Of a DNA stretch of 64,000 nt, positions 57,393 to 64,000 are shown piece after piece; the stretch's first letter is position 1, and each line of letters begins with the position of its first letter. The translations under genes were made by a program, and so were the position numbers. The notes beneath the pieces were generated by a model, which was not told the DNA's origin, did not search any database, and saw only the letters and a list, made by a program, of their open reading frames with translations. This DNA comes from Macrocybe gigantea (taxonomy: Eukaryota; Basidiomycota; Agaricomycetes; Agaricales; Callistosporiaceae): NCBI GenBank assembly GCA_011319805.1, contig SJRY01000334.1, forward strand, positions 22,983 to 86,982, written 5' to 3'.

Positions 57393-60300
57393 TTAGGCAG
57401 GTTCCGTACGAAGGCGCTTGGAAGGTTCTACAAAAAGAATGAATACAAAGTGTTTTGTCTCACATATTTGAAACAGCTTACTGGGAACGTCCAGGACATC
57501 CAGAACATGAGCGATCTCTTTGTCCAGCGTGTTGAGAGCCGGAACTGGGAAAGAATCTACTTCTAACATGAATAAAAATCATCTGCTAAGGGGAAAAACT
57601 CGCCTAAGGGTTCTGCACGTCGCAGTTCAACTCTGAATAGGTCCCGGTGCCACCCGTATCGCAAACGTGGTAAGGGCTGATAATGATCTGGGGCGGGATA
57701 ACTTTTTTGCAGTAAGCGGCTGAAATCCTGGGGCGCTAACTCTGATAGGCTTGTTATTCCGTGTTGATGAGCCTTTTCGTAACGCCTGCACTTGATCTTG
57801 CAAAAGAAGGTTGTAAAATCCGTCCATAAAGTTCACCTCTTGGTCTTGAGAGCCCACGTTGGTGAGAAAGAGACCACAGCGGCAAGAAAGCCATTGAATG
57901 ATTCGATGGCCTTGTTGCCTTGCATGATAGATGTCCATCCTAAGCCGAACGTCTGTCGTTTCCCCCAGGTATTCGTGCAGCTCGAGGCAGATACAAAGTA
58001 GGCAAACCTTGATGACGTCCGAGAAATTATCAAGGTCGGGTAGGTGGCTTTGACCGCGGGGAAAAGGCTTGCCGTTAAAGAAATCGTATAACATCGCTTG
58101 GATAGAGCGTAAAAGGAGAACAGTAGTGCCAAGATGCTCCTGATTGGTGACAGAATCAGAAGCGCAAAAGATATGGAATATAGCAATGACTGTTCGGTCC
58201 AGATGGCAGAACGTATAGAAGAAATGTCTGCGGCAGATGCTTGATTCCACAGTGTACACCATATGCAGAGTAGCTGGAGGCATATATCTAATAAAAATAC
58301 GTCACGTTGTTAGCATTGAACGCATTACGAGTAGTAGCAACACTTGCAGGGTATCGCCTGGCCTGAGGAGCACAGCGTAAAGCTTCATTTGACGCCGGTT
58401 AGGCCTGTTGGGGTCATATTTGTCATTGGCAAAGTAGTCCACTCTGTCAAAATGCCAGCCATTCTCCTCGGCATCTACAGCTATGATGAACCACTTGAGG
58501 CCGTTTTCAACGTCAAGCCTTGTAGCCCAGCCACAAGAGTCAAAGTGAAACGGTGAAAATGCACCTTCGCGGCCGGCTATAGACCAGAGAAGAATCCAGA
58601 GGGGATAGGGGAGATTGAAGGACGGTCCTCCAGATGTTGATCTATAGGTGAATTCATCAAGGCGAAATGGTTCCGGCATGACTCGTTTAGTTCTGTCATT
58701 CATAGGAAGAGTGAGGGCGTTGAGAATTTTGCCGTTAGGATTTCTCGCAGAGGCAATCAAATCGAGAGGTGTGGCGATAACATGTCGAACACGCTCGTCT
58801 AAGACGGTTGGGTTGTCCCCAACCTCGTCATCAGTGTGGTCCTGGGTGCTATCTTGGTCGTCGGAGAGCTCATCACTACGTATTGGAATAGAATGATCTG
58901 TTCTTTGCCATAAGTCTATGACTACCCCTCCAAGTAATCAGTGCGTACCAATAATTTCTATCTCCTTATATAGATCTTCGCCAACGGCTAGGGCCCAACC
59001 ATCTTCGTCAAACGCATATTCAGCTTCGTGGTCACCACAGATAATAATAGGCTTTCTTGAGAAAGCCCTGACAATTTCCGTCGACGAAAGACCTTCCCAT
59101 TCCCGGCGATCATAGATGTGGAATGGAGAGTCATGGTTGCCTTTAATATTTTGGGGCACGCCATCTTCGTATTGCATCTCTACAGCAGCCATTATGCGCT
59201 GCAATCTTCTCTGTTCATGTTGAAACTGCCGTAATATTAGAAAGGAAAATGGTTGTAACTCTTTGGGAAATACGTATGTGGAAAGATGGTGACCAGGATT
59301 TTGGATTTCCCAAGGCATCGTAGAGCGTATAAGCGCCAGGGCCTTGATGTTTCTAAGTAGGCGTTAAAAAAGCGCCCTGTGTAGAGAAGTCGGCACAAAC
59401 CTGAACATGTTCCTCCTCCATTTTGGGCATCGCTGACTTTCCATCGCCATACTGTGAGGGTCAACATAGTGAAAACGAGAATAAAAGTAAGAGATTACTC
59501 ACAATTTCATCAATGTCAATGGTAGTTGGGAAGAGGCGAAACTCTTGCGTTTCAGGCGTTGGAGGTCGCTTCCGTTTCCCAACAACGGTCTTGGGACCCT
59601 CGGGACCGGATTGTCGCCTCTTCTTTGTTTTCTTCTTCCGTTCCCTTTTCTTCTTTGAAGATGCCAACGGCACGCTAGTCTGTGAATCCTCCTCAGGCGC
59701 TTCTTCAGAATCTCCACGGAGCATCCTAGAATGACCTCGGCGCAGAACGGAAGGCTGAGGACTTTGGGAACTCAGTGACGATGAACTACCATTGTCCCGA
59801 GCAGATGAGAGAGGATCCGCAGAAGACAATTGTGCATCTGGACTGGCTTCGACGGAGAATGGCAGTGGGGAAAGCTCGTGGGCAGCAGAGTGACTACCCG
59901 CTGTTGGCAAGGTCAGAGAGGGTTTTGGAAGCATTGCAGGGCCTTTTTCAAGCGTCTCGATGAACCAATGCTTCTCCTTTTCCGTTGCCTGTGCTGCCAG
60001 GGGCGCCGCCTGTGCAATCATCCATTTTACAACATCAACAACACCTACGTTATTCGTCAGGTATTCGTTAAGGTGATTGAAGATAATTTCATCGATGCTG
60101 GCAATGATACTCGGACGCTCGTGCGAGAGTAGAACGTGCATTGCCTAATAGAGAGCGAGCGGTGCTTAAGACATGTAAGGATTTGTTTTGAGGAAACAGC
60201 GCTCACGTATATGAGGTCATATCTTTTTGCAGTTATATCAAACAGTTTCTTCTCCAGAAAGATAACGGTCGGAGAAATAGCCAGGAACATGAATAACGCG

Positions 60301-61188
60301 TTGCGATAAGTCATGCCATTCTTCCATTCTGCAACAGCGTCCAAGACGGTTCGATCGTCCATGCTAGAGAATATTCACCCAAGGTTTGAGAAATCAGCAG
60401 TAAGTATACGTACCCGCACTCCTGTAACAATTCTCTGAAATGGACGGGTCCGTCAAGTCTTCCCTGGATATATAAATGAATATGGGCATTGCTGAAGACA
60501 GCCAGCGGACTGACCTTCATCAAGTACGCAATATGCAAGGCAACGACTTGAAAGTTTCATAAGATCTTGACCTGCTTGACAGTGGAAACGTTGCGGGCGA
60601 TATCGGATGCAATGCGGTAGGTACAGTCTTGGATGCTGGAGGTGGGCTGCGTCTCCAATGGAATGCTATCCAGAAAGGCACCCTCTGCCATCTGGATTGC
60701 AAGGCTCCAGTCCTTGAAGGGTGTTATCCACTTTTGAAGCGTATTAGTTAGTTACCATTGGACAAACGATGGCAGGGCTAACCTCTTGTCTAAAGTCTTC
60801 ACAATTCAACTTGAATTGCTGGAGTGGTTGACGGTTGACCGGAAGCGCCTTAGAAGCGAAGACGGCCAGGACAGCATAAGAAAAAAATATAGCAGCGCCT
60901 TTAGCTGCGTAGGTTGGATGTTTATTGTTGACTCTAGGGGTCCGAAATAACTCGCGAATAACCACTTCTGACATAGAATTTGGCGGCAGATCGAATTGTT
61001 CTTCCCACATTTGAATGGACTCGATCATCGCCTGCAAAAGTGTTCAGTTCAGTTAGCTTATTGGGATGGCTCTAGGTAAAAGACGGGACCTTGAAATGAG
61101 GTTCGAAGGGCACTAGCTCCGACTGCAATATGAAGTCGCATGGCCAATCGAGCGCAAGAAGAAGCTTGGAATCAGCTATGGAACGCAT
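57393..61188 (-). CDS. JmjC-like 2-oxoglutarate dioxygenase domain protein, multi-exon
   Basis: It starts MRSIADSKLLLALDWPCDF at 61188 and ends KRLRTEPA at TAA 57393-57395. Many short introns. The N-terminal ~350 residues are mostly helical and unrecognised; then comes a Ser/Pro-rich stretch and a strongly basic segment (KKKRERKKKTKKRRQ, 59650) that looks like a nuclear localisation signal. The C-terminal half has a cupin/JmjC pattern: FSPFHFDSCGWATRLDVENG (HxD iron ligands, about 58540), then LLRPGDTL split by an intron from YMPPATLHMVYTVES (second His, about 58270). Possible role: hydroxylation or demethylation of a chromatin protein (inference). One frame change near 57710 and a TGA near 60560 need checking; the intron near 57600 may be GC-AG. 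Confidence 0.72.
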
Positions 61189-61796
61189 AGCATTGCTGGC
61201 AAAGCTTGTTTGCCGCGTTTTCGGCTTGTCGCATTATGTAATGAAATTGTCACGTGCATGGCATCTTGGATGTGCGATATTATAGTAACAACGAAGGTAC
61301 ATCATAAAGATTTAAAGCAAGGCTGAAAGTTGGGCAAGGATTCACCTTGTAACGGGCGATATGGGCATCGTGCTCTAGGCTGCTCGGCCAGGAAGACCAC
61401 AAAAAAAAATCATATCCACGAATACGAAAATATGGGGTCTTGTTTGCAAGGTAGCGTAAGAAAAGCAAAGACGCCTGGCAACAGACGATGTGGGCATCGG
61501 GCTCTTGGTTGCCCGATGAGAAATTGACTATGTATCAAAAAAGTAAAATGAGACCTGATTCTGTTTAAACACGAAAGCGAGGGCCAAGAAAAAGCGGGAA
61601 CTCATACGAGATACCGTCCTGGCAGGACTGATTGAAACATAGATCTGAAGTAATCACACATCAGTTCCATCAATGTATCTAATCTCCATGAACAGCGAAG
61701 GCTTACCTATGAGGCGGTATTACCCTGTCGAAAACGGCTTGTAGTTGTTACAGTCCCTGGCGGCGATCGGAGCGGCAATAGGTTTAGGACGATTGA
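61189..61796. other. Divergent promoter region with a 2-copy repeat
   Basis: No gene seen. Two imperfect copies of a 40-base segment (61355-61395 and 61480-61520), both with GATRTGGGCATCGKGCTCT, are spaced 125 bp apart. It holds the promoter of the JmjC-like gene (minus) and lies just before hairpin cluster 3. Confidence 0.4.
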
Positions 61797-62228
61797 CATT
61801 GAAGACAACGCGTCATTCAACAAAGGACAGACAACACGTCATGTCCTGGACTGTAACACGACAACGCGTCAGGGCTACAGCGCCAACAGCAAGGGGAGAA
61901 GCCAACAGCAAGAAGCCAACAGCAAGGGGAGAAGGGGGAACGGGTTTATCGTTAAAGTTCACCGTCGTTGTCGTTGTTTGTTGATGGAGGCGGCGGAAGG
62001 CAGAAGGTTGATGACAAATCGAACCAAACAACGACTTGGTTCCTTTTCGCCGCTAAGTCAGCGCTGTCTGGGACGTCAAATTAACAGGCAAGTCCTTATT
62101 CCTTTGCGTTCTTCCTCCCTTGCCGCACAACCTGAGCTGAGCTGACGCGTTGTCGCTCGACTTGAGGCTGATGTGACAGGCCTGATGTGTTGTCGGCCTA
62201 TCAAACAGTATGACAAGTTGTCTACTGT
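61797..62228. repeat. Hairpin cluster 3 (six conserved-head hairpins)
   Basis: Forward heads at 61804-61815 (GACAACGCGTCA; arms TTGAA/TTCAA), 61830-61841 (GACAACACGTCA; arms AGGACA/TGTCCT) and 61860-61871 (GACAACGCGTCA; arms CTGTAACAC/GGGCTACAG, 7 of 9). Reverse heads at 62143-62154 (TGACGCGTTGTC; arms TGAGC/GCTCG, 4 of 5), 62183-62194 (TGATGTGTTGTC; arms GACAGGCC/GGCCTATC, 7 of 8) and 62211-62222 (TGACAAGTTGTC; perfect arms ACAGTA/TACTGT). The spacer holds a 3-copy AAGCCAACAGC-type short repeat (61890-61930). It lies between the divergent JmjC-like gene and the plus-strand gene starting near 62,400. Confidence 0.88.
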
Positions 62229-62399
62229 GCGAGCGCAACGGTCATACCCTCATCGTATTTTGCTGATCTTTTCTTTCCGTCTACGACGTCCTTCTCTTTC
62301 CGTTAGCTTCCTTTCTTGTGTGAGTTAGAAATCGATCGTTTTTATTCACCATCTTCGGGCTGACGTTGTTATCTCTTAAATCACATTGCAGAACGCTAT

Positions 62400-63990
62400 A
62401 CAAGCCACTTTCCGATCCGTGAGTATCTTCCTCCTCGTACCCGCTAGATGATTGAAGCCTTGTAGCGATTCACGTTGCAAACGACATCAACATCCTAGGA
62501 GGACGAGACCCTTCGAGTATGTTCAAGTTTTCTAATACTCATTTTTTTCTTCTGCATTCTTATAAGCCATCTCAGAACCTCTGACGGCGTACGATGGATT
62601 AGTTGGCGCACTTCTTGGAGGGAATCAGTGGTTGTGCACGACACCGAACCAGACTGCGATATATGGACCTACGTTCGGGCCAGTCCGTGTAGCACTCTGT
62701 GAAGATTTTCGTTTCGGTTCGAATGACCACACGCTTTGGCCTCAGCCATGGTCGAGAGAGTTGCCGCACCTTGGAGCTGTGCTCAGAAAGCCTGCCGATC
62801 CTGCCAATGCGCTCGCTGTATTATGGTGGGATCCAACACCTTCCGACTTTGTATCGTCGAGCGGCAGTGTTGTTACAGGTCTGGGACAATTGACAGAGAC
62901 GAAGATTGCAGCATTCGAAGCCCTAGAACACGAATTACGAGAACGCTTCAAAGCATACAGGGAATTGGTTGACTCGGGCCATCCGTATATGAAACCAAAT
63001 ACGTATCTCCCCCTTCTTGAGCGCGCGATGCATTATGCATGTCTTCGACTTCGTTGTCTTGCAACCACCTACGAGCAAATGCGATTCGGAGTCACGGACT
63101 TTCAGCGTCAGTACCTCGAACTTCGGGCTCTGCTTGATTACCTTGAAATCTACAAGCCACGGATGGATGGACATGCGGCGCCGGCTATACGGTCTCTCAT
63201 TGCATTGGTGTCATTACCAGCGTTGTTCGCACGGTCGAAGACTTTTTCAAGGCGGGGCTGCCAGTTTGGTTCATGAGGCAAGCGTCCTTTCTTCAGGCGC
63301 CGAATGCTAGTTGCAACATATTAGAGGTCGTTGCACCTTTAATTGCTGAGAGAAAGATTTGCACCAAACCACGTAGCAACGCTGTGATCTATTCAGGTCG
63401 AGATAACGCCGAGAAGCTTGTGACGATTCAACGATACTGCCGACAATGGTTGACTTATGAGGACACCTTTGGTGAGGTGACAAATACCTCTTCTCAGGCC
63501 TCAAACAACATATCGCAGTCGTCCAACCCTACATCATCATCTCAGCCGCTCCCAACCAGTCCGTCCGCGTCATCTCAGCCATATCATGCTCAGCCGCCGA
63601 ATAGGAAACCGTCGGCTGGTAAGTCGCCGTCTTGAGTTCTCCTCGGTCCTAATCTCAGACACCTTCCGCAGCACAGACCGGCAGTCGAGACCCGTTTGTC
63701 CCTGTCACCGGTCCTCTCGCGCCATACCCAATACCGGCCTGGACGTCAGCACTGAAAGCCATAATTCGAGACTCTAGCCAAGTCAAAAGCGCCCCGTATA
63801 CCTGTCCGGATGGAACCCTCATGATCAGCGGAGCTGACGACGGCCGAAAGGCGCAGGCCATCAAGTCGTGGGTTGGGATTCGAATCTATGGCTCCTCCGG
63901 TTAAAGATGGAACGTGAACTGGCAATACCTAGTCAATCCTGGCGAGACTTTCTCTTTGGCGGGTTGAAAACGAGTTTAAAGGAGATGGGA
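62400..63990 (+). CDS. Uncharacterised multi-exon protein (mushroom-type family)
   Basis: An exon near 62470-62517 reads IHVANDINILGGRDPS; an intron with GTATGT...ATAAG joins it to LTAYDGLVGALLGGNQWLC. The main exon runs to about 63618 and includes CEDFRFGSNDHTLWPQPWSR, LAVLWWDPTPSDF, GVTDFQRQYLELRALLDY and LEIYKPRMDGHA. At 63198 one base is missing, after which DFFKAGLPVWFMRQASFLQA continues in the next frame. After a Ser/Pro-rich stretch an intron (about 63619-63672) leads to TGSRDPFVPVTGPLAPY and a TAA near 63902. The exact start is unknown. It resembles (memory, unverified) an expanded Agaricomycete family without known function. Hairpin cluster 3 lies just upstream. Confidence 0.68.
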
Positions 63991-64000
63991 AGAAGAACAA

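Noticed and set aside
60536..60562. A 25-nt micro-intron in the JmjC-like gene
   Set aside because: It has GT and AG ends, but removing it shifts the frame; a CGA to TGA change or a small insertion explains the stop equally well.
46000..63990. The whole right part as one giant transposon with defined ends
   Set aside because: No terminal inverted repeats or target duplication were found outside the hairpin clusters, and no transposase or tyrosine recombinase is visible; kept only as a hypothesis.

Overview
The window is nuclear DNA of a filamentous fungus, most likely a mushroom-forming basidiomycete (Agaricomycetes). Short GT-AG introns, chromodomain Gypsy elements, copia elements, Tad1-type LINEs with an RNase H domain, and multi-exon genes that resemble (from memory, unverified) families of Agaricomycete genomes all point there. 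No species can be named from the sequence alone.

Positions 1-44,600 are almost entirely nested transposable elements. A copia 3' end (1-1040) is followed by a LINE 5' stub and a second copia element (LTR from 1264, gag-pol 2222-6271). That copia is split at 6271 by a polyadenylated LINE (6272-11291) with a clear 16-bp target-site duplication. An inverted LINE fragment (11323-14320) abuts a decayed minus-strand chromodomain Gypsy (14321-18215), which carries a 1.2-kb tRNA-headed SINE. From 18,216 three same-family LINEs follow head to tail. The first carries a small gag-only LTR element (18910-20463). The second holds two inverted SINEs, and the segment between them has been inverted; the swapped target-site duplications show this. 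The third (27911-34270) is near full length. A plus-strand Gypsy 3' half (34271-36963), a Tc1-like DD34E transposon (36966-38197) and a minus-strand Gypsy (38200 to about 43,560, with LTRs nearby) complete the TE block. Nearly all TE stops look like CGA to TGA or TGG to TAG changes, and LTR pairs differ by transitions mainly at CpG, consistent with methylation-linked mutation.

Positions 44,600-64,000 are gene-bearing. A small plus-strand gene (47317-47838) is followed by three minus-strand multi-exon genes: an uncharacterised large protein (48026-50670), an SNF2-type helicase (50962-56160) and a JmjC-like protein (57393-61188). A plus-strand gene of unknown function (about 62,400-63,990) lies divergently. 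The frames of these genes are colinear but broken by single-base deletions in short homopolymers, suggesting consensus errors or very recent decay.

The most unusual feature is a set of 18 short hairpins in three clusters (45155-45561, 46359-46749, 61797-62228). Each hairpin has a constant 12-base head (GAC-N5-GTC-A) on arms that differ in sequence from hairpin to hairpin yet remain complementary. Every cluster has three heads in one orientation, a 220-260 bp spacer, then three in the opposite orientation. The compensatory arms suggest selection on secondary structure. The clusters sit in promoter-like positions in front of the plus-strand genes, and two of them bracket the helicase/JmjC gene block.
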